Part shown: positions 1-11,700 of the stretch, piece after piece
Numbering within the stretch: position 1 is the first letter of the stretch
Layout of the letters: the number at the start of each line of letters is the position of its first letter
Assembly: GCA_015227615.1 (NCBI GenBank)
Contig: JAALGZ010000034.1
Coordinates: forward strand, 347,294-411,293
From: Labyrinthula sp. Ha
Taxonomy: Eukaryota > Sar > Bigyra > Labyrinthulida > Labyrinthulaceae
Reading direction: 5' to 3'
Length of the DNA: 64,000 bases
The notes under the pieces: generated by a model
Told to the model about the DNA's origin: nothing
The model's database searches: none
Seen by the model: only the letters and a program-made list of their open reading frames with translations
Made by a program: the position numbers and the translations under genes

Positions 1-1717
1 TATCTTGAATTTTTGTAAAAAACGAAACAATAATGGAAAATACAGAACAAGATGCAAGTGACCTACAAACTGAAAAACTCGAAATCTAACAAGAAGACGA
101 AACAACTCCTTTCTATCGATAGACAATATACATAATATTCATTGCAGAATCTGTACTTCATCTAACTCACAAAGTTGATGCAAACAAAATTAAATGCAAG
201 AGCTTCTTCCACATTTTTTTAGTTGAGAGAACAAAGAAGATATTTAGATTTCTTGAAGACTTACTCACAAAATGTGCTATAAATTTTAAATGCCAACTAG
301 CTGTAGTAACCTCAATGTAACATTATCCTCAATTAGTCATACCATTCAACAAAAGATTTTATACCTAGTCCTTTACTTCTGTCTTACCGATGAATGAAAT
401 GTTGTTTCATTCACTTCTTTCACGTTCTTGAGAAATTATAAGTTCAGCTCCATTTTAAAAATGATCTTAAGCTTCTGGATTTTACGTCTAAAAAGAGATA
501 ACTCATTTCGTCCACAAGATTGAGCAAGACAAGGGAAAGTACTAAGAAACTCAAGAAATAATATATTTATCTAAACAATCTTGGAGAGGTCTTAGCCAGT
601 ATGTTGTTTTTATTAATATAATTATCAAAATAATATTTAAATTTTGCTAGAAAAGTCTAAAACGATATTAAACATTCTAAAAATTTGGGGGTCAAGTTTA
701 GATTATTTTCTCAACTCTTTATGTTATCTTACGTAATTATCAAGTTCATACAAAATATTTTTCAGCCTATCTTAAATTATTACTTCAATATAACTTACAA
801 AAGAGTACTTGGAAATGAGTGTTTTAATGATATCAATCTCAATATTGGCTCTTAAAATGAGGAGTAAATATTACTTTTCTCTCTAGTTTTTACCTAAAGA
901 TGCTTTAAAAAATCCCATATTTAATTAAGATTGTTTTGTATATACTAAATAAAATTTGGAAAAAGTTAAAGAGTTCACTAAGATAGGAAATATCAATCTT
1001 TGAATTGTTGTTTTACTGAAAAAGTGCAAATTTAATTCAAATTTCCAGATGAAATATAAGAAAAAACCTTCTAGGTTGCTGAATGACAAGGTTAAGAGAA
1101 TTTAATGAAAAGGTGTCATAGAATAGTTAAGAAGCTTGAGCCAGATTTGCAACTCATTCAAGACCAATATTGTTTTGGTAAAGTGAGTAGTTCTTACGAT
1201 TTGGTATATAATTTGAACACTTGTTTAAACAATGATCTGTCGAATCTTGGGGATAAATTTTTACATAAAGAAAACTTCAGTTTAGATGAACTGTTAAGGG
1301 AAAGCAAATTCAAATCAATTTTCTTGCTTGCTAAATTATCCTCCAATTTTGAGCTTGTTCCCGGGCTTCCATACCGTAAACACTGCATTCTAATACTTCG
1401 GATTCTATTCTATTAAAAAATTTCTTCATGATCTCTTAGTATGATGATGTTCTGTGTTTTTTTCTTCGAAACGTCACTTTTTTTCATTTCTGATAATTTG
1501 GAACTACACATTTTCAAGAAAACTATGTTTCTGAATTTCAAGCACGATATATAGAAATATGGTTTTAATAGATTACAACCTCAGTATTTGTAAGCACTGA
1601 ATAAAACCTTTTTACACGCTGATTTTGTTGGAGAGATTCATATTCTCAACCTAGAATAATAGAACTAATGGAATTATTCTAAAACACTTAAAAAAACATT
1701 TAACCCTTAAGATGAGT
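1..1717. other. Mostly non-coding stretch, no recognisable gene
   Basis: AT-rich DNA broken by stops in all frames. The only reading frame of note is at 1105-1416 on the plus strand (103 codons, charged and leucine-rich, start MKRCHRIVKKLEPD). It matches no family I recognise, has no upstream GCCCAAAA motif, and could be a gene relic. I see nothing else to support here. Confidence 0.5.
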
Positions 1718-3775
1718 TCAAACATTCTTCATCTGATTAAATATCCGTCGTACTCTTTGAAAACGAGGTTTCTTTGGCCTTTCAAGCAGTGAAAATTCTG
1801 TCATGGTTTCTTTCGAAACACCGTCTTCTAGGTAATAAACTTCTTCAACTTCTTGTTCACACTTAATTTCTTTCCCAATCAATTGCTGTATTAAACATGC
1901 AAAAAAACTACTTCTCTCTATTCCAATAAATCTGAAACCAAACTCTTTTTCCTTAATCAGAAATATATCAAGTATTTCATCAGGACCATAAATTATTCTA
2001 GAAAAGAACTTGTATAAAAATGAATCTTGAAGCTTTTCGTGGCTGAAGAAAATAAAAACAATTTGCAGAAACTTTTCTCTTGTAATTGGATTATCTGTTT
2101 TCCACACAAAATCAGGAGTCAAATATATTTTTAATTTTGAATCTATACCTTCAGGAAGTAATTCTGGAACAAGAAAAGCATTTTTTTCTCTTGGATCTGC
2201 AAATAAAACCAAACTATGTAAAGCTAAGTTTAAAACATAGTCTCTTTCTATTTTTGTATATTGTTTTAATAAAACTTCAAATAAATCTTTTCTTATTATT
2301 CCAGTATCAATATATTTTCTATAATTTGAAAATACTTTTTTATTTGTTCTAAAAGCAATTTGATGAAAACTTTCATCACGAATAAAACTTCCCAGAGCTT
2401 GAGCTAAGAAAGAAGGTGCAAAAAATATAAAATTATCACTTTCAGATAGATTTATATTCTTGAAATAAGAAATTATTCCTTCTTGAGCATATATTTCTAA
2501 CATTTCTTCCATTTCCTCTTCAGAAAAGTTACATTTTTTAGCTCTTAGCTTAAACTTTCCAACTGTCATATAACTTGATTCCTCTCGACAATTATCCAAG
2601 AATAATACAAAAACTGATTTAATCTGTATATTTTGATTTAAAAAGTTTACTAGGTTCGGGTTAATCACATCTATGCTCATTAACTTATCCTTTATTGCAT
2701 TCTCACGACTTATATAAGAATCTACAGCGTTTTCAACAGGAAAGAAAATAGTTTCTTCATCTTCAATAATAGTTAACTTCGCAGAAAGTTTCGATAAAAA
2801 GGATTTAATTTTGTTGTTTATGTTCTCAAGGGTTATATTTTTCTTTAAAAAAGTATTTAAAAAAGTTCCAATAAATAAAACAGGTGCTTTTGGGGTATTT
2901 CTTAAAACACTTTCACACCAAAATTTTAGTCTAAATAAATCATTTTCTCTTAACTTTGTCATATTAAAAACAAGAAAGTAAAGTGAATTTGATTTCATAA
3001 AAATATGATGAACAGAAGAAAAAACTTCTTGACCACCAAAATCATAAACACGTAAAAAAGTATCTCTAGTTGTGAAATCTGAAAAAAAAATAACTATTTG
3101 TTGTATATTGTTCAACAAAACTTTTTTCTCCTATAGTTCTTGTAATCAACTCATCTTCAAATACCAAGTTATATTTTGACTCTTTTTGAACTTCATCTTC
3201 AATAACATATTTACAAGTCAGCATATTCTTAACTCTTTGAACGCTGAGATCATATTTTGTAATTGACTTAAATGTTTGTGGCCAACTTGAAATATTTGGG
3301 TATCTTCCATAACTAAAGTGGATTGTGTTTCTTTTTGAAAACTTTTTCCAGCTAAGTTTCTTAAACATGAAGTTTTTCCAGTTCTTCCATCACCTAAAAA
3401 CAAAACTAAAGTAACTAAAATACCCATAAGAATAACTGGAACTTCATTTAAAACTTCTTGCTTTTCATATTGACTTTGTAAAGAAGAATGAACAAGTTTT
3501 TTTAACATTTTACTTTTACCTTTAGGTTCAATAAACTGTGGATAGAGTTGAAGACCAAGAATAGAAGGATGAGAATCAACTATATCTTGTAACTCAATTA
3601 TATCTTCTTCTGGCAACTCGTTTGATCCTTGAGAATACGTGTATCTTAAATTTTTTATTGTCTTATTAGTTTTCAGGTAGTTTGTAATATCTGAAATAAT
3701 AACTTCATCTTGAATATGTTCACTAATACTAAAAACTAAATATTTTGATAAAAATACTATATTCTTAGAAGTGTT
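1718..3775 (-). CDS. ROCO-family (Roc-COR) GTPase, LRR-like N-terminus, 5' end unresolved
   Basis: A ROCO protein: a Ras-like Roc GTPase domain followed by a COR dimerisation domain, usually a signalling GTPase. Seen: an open LRR-like stretch (3775 to about 3500), then the Walker A motif GDGRTGKTS, the switch II motif YDFGGQEVF about 110 residues later, and a COR-type region (for example EEMEEMLEIYAQEGIISYF, then FLAQALGSFIRD). No kinase domain follows; the protein stops at 1718. Removing a 30-nt intron (3394-3423, GT..AG) joins ILM to GDGRTG in frame. A second intron, probably 43 nt (3079-3121), restores frame before FTTRDTFLRVYDFGG. At least one more frame change lies between about 3220 and 3370; I could not fix its splice sites. 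The frame is open to 3775, where a stop precedes it, so earlier LRR exons probably exist but were not found. Family certain, exon structure partial. Confidence 0.85.
3394..3423 (-). other. 30-nt intron in the ROCO gene
   Basis: It starts GTATTTTAG and ends TTTTTAG on the minus strand. It is a multiple of three and has no in-frame stop, so unspliced translation would add ten hydrophobic residues just before the P-loop. Removing it gives the continuous nucleotide-binding motif LMGDGRTGKTS, as expected for the family. This makes it one of the best supported introns here. Confidence 0.85.
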
Positions 3776-4170
3776 TTATTAAAAGATAAAGCTCTAAATT
3801 TATATGATATATTAATTGAGCTCATTTGGTTTTCAGATAGTCTAAATAATAATATAACATATATTTACTTTACATCTTTTACAGTGATTGATTTCAAGAA
3901 ACTGCAAAAAGAATTCATTTGAGTAATAGTACACTGAATAAACCTAAACTTAACATATAAAAATAAATATACTCCAAATAATTCAGTTTCAAGTTTTTAA
4001 ATTCTTGAAGGTTTCTAAAGTTTTTATCACTGAATCTACAAATCTCAAATCTAAAGTCAGGAAAACAAAATAAAATACTGGAGTTTTTTCACAGCTGGAA
4101 AACAAAGGATAAATTTCAAGAAGGTAGATTTGATCGCCTCAAATGGACAATATCGAAACCTAACATAAAG

Positions 4171-4384
4171 CTAATAGAACATAGTATACTCTATAAAAGA
4201 CACGTCTTGATCTAGTTGGAACCCTTTTACAAACTCTTCTATCTCCCTTTTGAACTTATTTGGGTTTATTCGTTTCCTATAATATTGGTATTCCCTTTGG
4301 ATAATTGATATAATTAAGATACCATCGAATAACAACCTTTGTTTTATCATTTCTTTTTTCATATTGTTGTTTGATTGATTTCAT
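4171..4384 (-). CDS. Small hypothetical basic protein with a 28-nt intron
   Basis: Two overlapping frames join cleanly when a 28-nt GT..AG intron at 4295-4322 is removed. The joined protein has 61 residues from the ATG at 4384: a lysine-rich start MKSIKQQYEKRNDK, then KVVIRW joined to EYQYYRKRINPNK, then an acidic/hydrophobic end. A longer start at 4474 (91 residues) is possible. That longer version would run through the GCCCAAAA promoter-like motif at 4444-4451, so I prefer the shorter one. The gene is divergent from a small gene starting at 4488. I do not recognise the family. Support comes from the clean intron and the promoter context; neither is proof of expression. Confidence 0.4.
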
Positions 4385-4437
4385 ATTTCTCTTGTTTGTT
4401 TGAATTGCGATTTGTTTTTGTACTTTTTGGAAACTAA

Positions 4438-4451
4438 GTAATTGCCCAAAA
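4438..4451. promoter_or_regulatory. GCCCAAAA promoter-like motif between two small divergent genes
   Basis: On the minus strand this reads TTTTGGGCAATTAC. The same 14-mer occurs at 20315-20328, in the gap between the TPR gene and RPS29. Here it lies about 37 bp upstream of the ATG at 4488 and about 54-60 bp upstream of the ATG at 4384. The link to promoter function is inferred from recurrence. Confidence 0.45.
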
Positions 4452-4487
4452 TTTGTTTCTGCAAAAGTAATCATTGCAAAAAACTAA

Positions 4488-4654
4488 ATGGCTGAAACAA
4501 GTAAATTAGACACCGCTATCATTGAAAAGTTAACATTTTTAAGAAATCCTCATCTTGACTCAGACGAAGTTAATTTTAACAGGCCTCTTAGTATTAGTAT
4601 TTTAATGATTATCGTGTTTTAGGGGACCAATTAACGGGATATTTCTCATCTTGA
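4488..4654 (+). CDS. Possible small hypothetical protein with a 32-nt intron
   Basis: An ATG at 4488 lies 37 bp downstream of a GCCCAAAA motif. It opens a frame reading MAETSKLDTAIIEKLTFLRN and continuing to NFNRPL. A GT..AG intron of 32 nt (4591-4622) can be removed; the frame then ends after 44 residues at a TGA (4652-4654). A different frame after the intron would encode a hydrophobic membrane-like stretch, but no GT..AG choice reaches it. No family recognised. The ATG context, the intron and the promoter motif are the only support, so this is tentative. Confidence 0.25.
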
Positions 4655-4782
4655 TAATTGTTGTTAGTGGTGGGATTTTATTTATTGATAATTTATCAAA
4701 AAGAAACTTTCCCAAATTTTCTTTTTGATTAATTCTGATAGTTCCCAATAGGGGTGCCGTTTGAGGATTTTTGATATATCAT

Positions 4783-4871
4783 TTGAGTTTTGAAGATTTT
4801 TATTTTTTTAGTGATTTTGAGTTTTTGGCTAGATGGCCCACTTTTTTGAGTTTTTTGACAATTGAGTTTTT
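4783..4871. repeat. Cluster of TTGAGTTTT repeats
   Basis: TTGAGTTTT occurs at about 4783, 4818, 4846 and 4862, with a related TTGAGGATTTTTG at about 4761. Irregular spacing of 16-35 bp excludes a simple tandem array. It lies on the 3' side of the tRNA-like head at 4931-4999 (minus strand) and may be the body or tail of that SINE-like element. Confidence 0.4.
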
Positions 4872-4930
4872 GATATTTCCCAATTTTCTCACTTCCAAAC
4901 ATGCCAAGGCACTACCATAACTCCCTAACC

Positions 4931-4999
4931 TGTTCATGGGAATTGAACGCATGACCAATGCTCCATTCGTCGCATTGTCCCCAACTACGCCATCAAGAT
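4931..4999 (-). mobile_element. tRNA-derived SINE-like head with A and B boxes
   Basis: On the minus strand an A box (TGGCGTAGTTGG, 4981-4992) is followed about 30 bp later by a B box (GCGTTCAATTCCC, 4938-4950), the layout of a Pol III type 2 promoter. A D-stem-like pairing, an anticodon-like hairpin and a T-arm with four of five pairs can be drawn. The flanking 7-mers do not form an acceptor stem. It is therefore not a working tRNA gene; a tRNA-derived SINE or tRNA relic fits better. No second copy of the full head was found by eye in this window. Confidence 0.45.
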
Positions 5000-5189
5000 T
5001 ATGTCAGATGCATACATCCTGTTACTACTATGATCATTATAGACTGGTCCCACTAATTTCAAAGAACCCTCCTACAAGGGCAGATGAGATATTGAACACA
5101 CTTAAGCAAAGACTAGGAGTTACGAGAGTTACTTTACATCAATTGAAAGCCCTTTTTCGCAGAGTACATTTCTTTAATATTTAGTTAAG

Positions 5190-7240
5190 TTTAAAAAGTT
5201 AAGAACAAAAAATAGTAGTGCTTTGGCAACAGCGAAATAGATGATGACTGTAGACAATGATATGCCTCTTTCTTGACCCCAAATTCGGTTCATTGAAAGT
5301 TGGATACATATTCAGAAAGTTCTTTTAAATATATCTCTAGCTATGTAAAATAGTATAGGATTTGAAATAGTTTACTTTGTATAGAACGCAAAATACCACC
5401 AAAATATGGCACATCCATTTTATATCGATAAGAAAACAATGAAGAAAAAGGTTACACCATCTCTGTAAACTTTTTAGGTTAGCTCTTCTACTTAAGTTAT
5501 ATCTAGTAGTAAACAATAGTGTTTTATTCTTTTTGTTATTACGGGGTGGTGAAAACTTTATCCACGATTTTTTCAAAAATGCAGTATAATCGTCATATAA
5601 TCAACAATACCTTTTCAACTCTTCTACAAAGCTCTAAACGTATTGCAAACTGAGCCTAGTAATTACTCACATAAAAATTTAGAGGATTAAAACAATATAA
5701 AGTATAAAAAAACCATGATTACTGAAAATAAAGCATATAGTATTTGTTAGTTCTTGTCACGAAATCTTCCTCAAATACAATATTATCACCCACAATGTGT
5801 TTCACATTAAAAAAACCTTTCCAACCATGTGTTTTGTCAATGTATTTTATGAGAACGAGTACTTTAAACCCTAAAAAAGGCTAATTTTAAGGATCCTTTA
5901 TACTAAGTTTACACATCTTTAAAGAAACATATATTCAAACTTAACATCATGAAGAACAACTCTATAGATGATCCGGTTTTTCAGACCATAGGTATTTACC
6001 ATAATTGACTTCTAGAACCCTTTCTCAGGATATTTCTTCTCTAGTTAACTGTAACTGAGCTAAACTTCAATCAGAAAAGTTAAATGTTGAAAATCTGCAC
6101 AACCGAAAATACGAAATCACACAGTTTCGCTATGATCCGATAAATTTTGGCATTAGGCAGCCCCCAATAACTAAAAAAAAAGATCTGAAATCTTAGATTA
6201 TATTTTTGAGAAAAAATTCTATGTTTATAAGAAAAGTTGATATTGGGCTAGAATTTTGTTTTTCTCAACTTCCATCCGTGTAATACCTCAAGAAATACTC
6301 GTCTAGAACCTGAATAGATCTAACCTGTCGAAAAAGCGAGTGGATTTAGGTCTACAAACAACTTTTTTTGAGAATTGGAGTATTCTGTATAGACTTCCTG
6401 ACAATGTATCGTATTTCCAAGATCTCAGAAACTTTGAAAAAGGATACCCTTAAATGTCAAATATTCCTGAATGGGTGATACTAAGTGACAAAATATTCTA
6501 AAAAATGGTATTCACCCACAGGTATTAATAATTTAGGATACCTCCGAGCTTGTTTGAGGAAACTTCAAGAACCTCCCTATTTATCTCAGCAATAGTTATT
6601 TAGCTTAATTTAACTTTACTCTACACTCAACTTTAGAATAGCTAAAACTGAGCTTCTGAAAAGACAAATATCAAGAGCTTTGACTCTAGCATTATCTAGG
6701 ATCAGCTTTACGTAACTCAGAGAAGAAAAATTAAAAGTTTCAAGTTATTATTGGTTTTAATTTTACAACTCTCTGTCATATTATTGCAAATTTCTATATG
6801 AAAATACATATTTTTTTAAACTTTTACATAAGATGAAATGTTTAAGAATACACACGGATTGGCATGAAGAGTACCAGCATAGATTAAGGAAGACCTGTGT
6901 ATTTAGTTTCTGAAAAAAATTATATTGTGGTCATTTATCTGTCGTATTTATGGAAAAAAAGTGATATTTTTGTTTTTTACAAGTTAAATACCTTGCTCTT
7001 ATTTTTATAATATGTGCTGGGTATCATTTTAAACAGAAAAAGAATTTAATCTATAAGAGTGGTATTTATATATTTTAACTCTACGCTTAACTTACTTAAA
7101 AACTCTCATACTTTTTGGTATTCTCATATTTCTCCTATACTTAAATAAACTCGATATAGCATTACCCTCAATCCAATAAAACGAACAGAAATCAAGAAAT
7201 GGTCAAGAGATTTCCGTTTTTGCAGATAACTCAAGGAAGA
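5190..7240. other. Non-coding AT-rich stretch
   Basis: About 2 kb with stops in every frame. Nothing here resembles a known gene, RNA or repeat. Short frames (for example the minus frame at 5337-5576) have no homology I can name and no promoter-like motif. Confidence 0.5.
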
Positions 7241-7599
7241 TTGAGTGAGTGGATGCCTAAAGTAATAAAACTATTGAAGGTATACTATGGCTCAAATTGA
7301 AAAGTTATTTGATATCAACGCTACTCTCGTGCACATGGGAAGAAGCAGAGTTACACAAGCATTGGAAGTATTTTAGTGAGCATAAACCCATATGAAGATC
7401 TATTTTTATATACCGCTAAAAATGAGAAAACATATTTGAGCATGGGGGAAAGTCATCTAAACAACTACTTCATGTCTTCAAGGTTACAGAAACTGTTTTC
7501 AAGATGTTGAAACAGGAAGATTCAGATCAATCAAGTGTTATTAATTAAGTCTCACGTCTAGGAAAAGCTTAAGCAACCAAGCAGCCCTCACAATATATC

Positions 7600-8790
7600 A
7601 GTCAGAGATATAGAAGAAATGCTGTAAATTCTGGTTCTTGAAATGAAGATCAACACTTTCACTTCAGATGCTTGGCGCATAATAATAACTTGATAACGAA
7701 GGAAGTGCCCTTCCATGTTAAAGTGCATAACAATAGAGAAAGAAGACTTATGTTTTTCTTTAAATCCACGACAAGACTTACGGAGTGGCAGAAGTATGTT
7801 GAGTGTGCTGGCTATCACAAAGAACAGAAGCAGCTGCCTTCTATTGATGTTATCACGCGCTGAGACAGTCTCTATTTGTTTGTTCATTGGCTTTAAACAA
7901 GAAGGATATTATATCAGAAGTCAACAAAGAAATTAAGGATAATGATGATACTTCTGGGCTTAGGCGAGTGGCATTTAATGAAAGCGACTTCAACATCTTG
8001 AAGCTAATTGATGACATTCTAGAACCAGGCTATACGCTTTCAAAGATGTGTTCGAGAGATCTTGTGGTGAATATTCAGTAGGGGGAAAATGTATAAATAC
8101 CTGAAAAATACTCTGACGTTAATAAAAGTTAGGTTCCAGCTAGTTGATGAAGAGACAAAAAAGGAATTGAGATGGATTTCGGAAAGGAGTATCTTGATGC
8201 CGTGCAGTCCATTGGAAGAGGTGTTGCATCAACGCTGCGGAAGAAGGTGGGTAACTATGACGAGCTAGTTACTTCTTCAAATCAATTGAAGCTAGCAAAA
8301 TCTTTCAGTGAGCAGTTGTATAGGTCAAGAGAAGTATTGACTGATCCAGCTGAGTGGAAACGAAAGAAGCAACTGCTGTTTAATGCCTTTAAAAAGATCT
8401 GGGAATCAGTTACCGACGCTGTTGCCTTTGCTCCATCTCTTTCGGTAACTCAGTTTACAGATGAACATTTTTATCCAGAAGAAGATTCGGAAGTAGAAGG
8501 TGAACATCTCCCAGAAGACAAGAATGAGAAGGAAATAGAGTTCTTTCTTAAAGAGAAGATAAATAACAGTGAAGACCTGCCTGTTTTTTGGAAGGAGAAT
8601 AGAAAAAAGTACCCGAGGCTGGCATTGCTTGCAAGGAATGTATTGAGCGTTCAAACCTCTAATGTATCGTCAGAAATGGTGTTAAATCATGCTAGGAAGA
8701 TAGTAACGATTGTGGAAGTGCTCAAGGAAGAGTGATACAAAATGTTGATGGAAGCCAGAGAGTACAAGCTGTTCTTGGAACCGGATCTGA
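7600..8790 (+). mobile_element. Decayed hAT-family DNA transposon
   Basis: Remains of a hAT (hobo/Ac/Tam3) transposase in order. The fragment FTSDAWR at about 7650 corresponds to the family's conserved catalytic-core start. A middle fragment lies at 7887-8081, and the C-terminal part with the dimerisation region at 8172-8735. The frame is broken by stops and shifts: one stop shortly after SDAWR, a frame change near 7860, and another stop at about 8079. No autonomous activity is expected. Base composition is visibly less AT-rich than the flanks. Terminal inverted repeats and an 8-bp target duplication were not found, so the ends are approximate. Related coding traces may start as far left as about 7260. 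Confidence 0.65.
8172..8735 (+). pseudogene. hAT transposase C-terminal fragment
   Basis: A 187-codon open segment. Its end (DLPVFWKENRKKYPRLALLA, then RNVLSVQTSNVSSEMV) follows the hAT C-terminal dimerisation pattern: D-L-x-x-[WF]-W, yPxLaxLAxxxLxxqxxSxxxE. An acidic linker (EEDSEVEGEHLPEDKNEKE) precedes it. Upstream catalytic parts exist only as separate fragments, so this is a relic. A domesticated C-terminal piece cannot be excluded, because this segment alone has stayed open. Confidence 0.7.
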
Positions 8791-8799
8791 AGAAGAAAT

Positions 8800-11700
8800 A
8801 ACTTAATTATTAGCGAATAAGTATAAATTAGGAGGGGTTATTTACCCAAAGTCTTTCTCCCCTTCTACATGTAGTTTGAGTAGATAGAGTTCTAGCTTTA
8901 AGTAGTTTGAGTTTGAGTCTTAGAGTTAAGTAGTTTAGGTTTAGTGTTTTTATATTCATAAATACATTCTGAACTTCTGCTAGGAGTAATAATTTTATTG
9001 GATTTCATAGTGAAAATTCAATGTGCATATACTCTGTCTAAATAATGAACTTGAATTTGTGGCTTTAAAGTTTTAATCTTTTTCAATTTGGATGTCAAAG
9101 TTAAAAAAAATATCCAAAGGAATACTTGAGGGTTCACCTTGGTCCAACAGTGCTCCTTGATCCAGTCCAGCCTTACACATTTGCTTTTTTAATTAGCTCA
9201 CCCATAAAGGGAAACAGACTGCGGCCAAAAAAATAAAAATCATGCTACATAGATTAAATTCTCATCCATTGATTATGTTCAGTTTCTTTCTTTCTTTACT
9301 CAAAAATGTAAATTTTGAAACTCAAAAGACTAAAAACTTGAAAACGCGAAGAAGGTTTGATAAATAGGTGTTGGGTCATATGACCAAAACTTCATATTCT
9401 TATACAAATTTTTGATGTAGTGTTTCATAGTAATGGGGGGGGTAGTAAAATGTTAATAACTGAGTTTACGAGTTATTAAACTAAGTACTGGAAGATTAGG
9501 AGAAAATGTGATGATTTATTGACAGGAACATTAGTTTGGTTTCTCTATCCTGTGTTGAGGAAATTGGATGTTTAGAGTGACTTGTAAAAGTTGAAAAGAT
9601 CATGGAAACCAGCTTAGTTGATATTAAAAATTTTATTTTTGGAAATAAACTTACCTTTTCATTTCGTACTTTGATATAAGTTTTATCAGACTTAGGTGGA
9701 AAGCTTTTGTATATTTGCTATATTTTGAGGTTTTGTTATAGTTCGACTTGTATTTAGAGTAACCACTCACTGCGAAGCTATAGATCTAAACTAAATAGAA
9801 ATTAATGGTTAAGTTGTTACAAAGTCAATACGAAACTTTCTTCATCAAAAAGTAAATCCAAGTCCCCACCTTTTGTTTTTGAGTTCTTTTGCCCCAAAAA
9901 ACATTTTTCGTCTTTCTTCAAATATAAATAAGTTCTTAAATGTTCAAAGCATAAGTCTGTTTCTTTCATATATTATTCTGAAAAAATATAAAACATAAAT
10001 TAAGTCTATGTTTTTCTTATCATACTGAGAAAGAAAACATTTTTTAGCGTAAATCCTTTTCTTCGTTATTTCTTTGAAAAAATTAATTGAATTCTTAGTT
10101 TTTTGAAATATAAATCGTTCTTCTTCTTCTTGATCTGAGCAATGTATAATTTAATGTCTTCAACCATTGTTTTGAATGTTATTCACTGGAATATCCGGGG
10201 CTAGTTTAGTACCAGGATATCCTAGATAAGCAGTACCATAATACTATTGTTATAGTTTTAAGGTAGCATTTTGTAGTTTACCGTTAACTTGATATACACT
10301 GTCATATACGTATTCATTAGCACTCATTTATCATACACTGCAGAACATGTAAACTCAAGGGAACAGAAATAATACATACTTCTTGAAAATAGAGCTAAAA
10401 ATAATCGAATAAGGAGATGTATCATCCCTATCAGCCGAGAATTTTTTGCACTCACCGCGTCTTTATGACTTCCTTGTCCCGGGTGTTATCCATCGATTCC
10501 AGTTTCTTGACAATTTGTTTTTCTGTTGGAATTTTGAATTTGTTATTTTGAATTTAAAATTTTAGGCAATTGGAAATACATATAATAGAATGTACTGTGT
10601 ATCTTAGACGCGTGTAAAAACCTAAATAGGATAACTTTTACGTAGCTTTATTTCGAACGGGGTTTTTAGATGCTATCCTCTTACAGGACAATTCCAGTAA
10701 ATAATTCAGAGGATCTGAAGGAATGTAACTGAAAACTTCTTAATGAAACATATCACAAAGGACAAGTAAAAAATTCACGAAAGTAGCTTGAAGGTGAAAT
10801 GGCGAACCTACTACACGATGTAAAGAAACTTTAATCGGATGGTTGGATTCTACACAGAGACATCACAGCGGAATAAATGCTCGGAGTACTTTACAAATTA
10901 GTTGAAAATCAAACTAGATGAAAACGACTTTGTCAAATAGCCTTTTAGAGAAAGGCACACATAAAATTCTTAGTCTTAGTCAAAGAATGTTTTGAACGTC
11001 TAATGTAAGATGTACTACCCCTGTGTTTTGTATTTTTAAATTAAACATTAAATTTGGCCTTCAACTTGCAAAGTGCGTATTTCAAGGGAAGTGATTAATC
11101 CATTTAGGCCATGAACTTAAATTCTAGCAAGAAGAAAGAACATTTCACTCTGAAATAAAATTAGATGAAATAAAAATGACTGGGTATCTAAAAACCACTA
11201 ACATAACATTAACAGCAGTAGAAGCTGCACTAAATCGTGAATTTTCAAGTATCTATTTTAACAAACACTTAAGCGTAAATAAGAGAGAGCTAGAGAGGAG
11301 GGTATAGACTCAGAAGACGGAAAATATTCAAGTCTTAATGAAAAGTGGGCATAGATTTTTAAATCAAGGCGAGAAGCTTAAAATGTGTTAGGAGAGATGC
11401 AAGAGAGATCGGTACTTAATGATATAGTACTTCAAGAAATCTTGCAAAGAAAACCAAAAAACTTGTACTCGGATTCCATACAAGTGGATATCACCTATGG
11501 GTTATCCAATTCTATCTTTGATGTGGTTATTCCTGTGGGTTTCGACAACTCTCTCAATATATTAAACCTTGAGTATATAATAGTGCTAAATGAGAATCAC
11601 TTAGAAGTCTTCAAAGAATTAAAAAATATTGAAATGGACTCAGCTAAGATGAACATGCCTGAAGGATAAATTACATTGGCGAAATTGATCTCCAGAATCA

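Noticed and set aside
3079-3095. A 16-nt intron in the ROCO gene ending at the same acceptor as the 43-nt one.
   Set aside because: It has the right phase but is far shorter than every well-supported intron here. The 43-nt version is preferred, although it is not certain.
4623-4728. Membrane-like continuation of the small gene at 4488.
   Set aside because: The hydrophobic frame cannot be reached with a GT..AG intron from the first exon, so it is probably chance.
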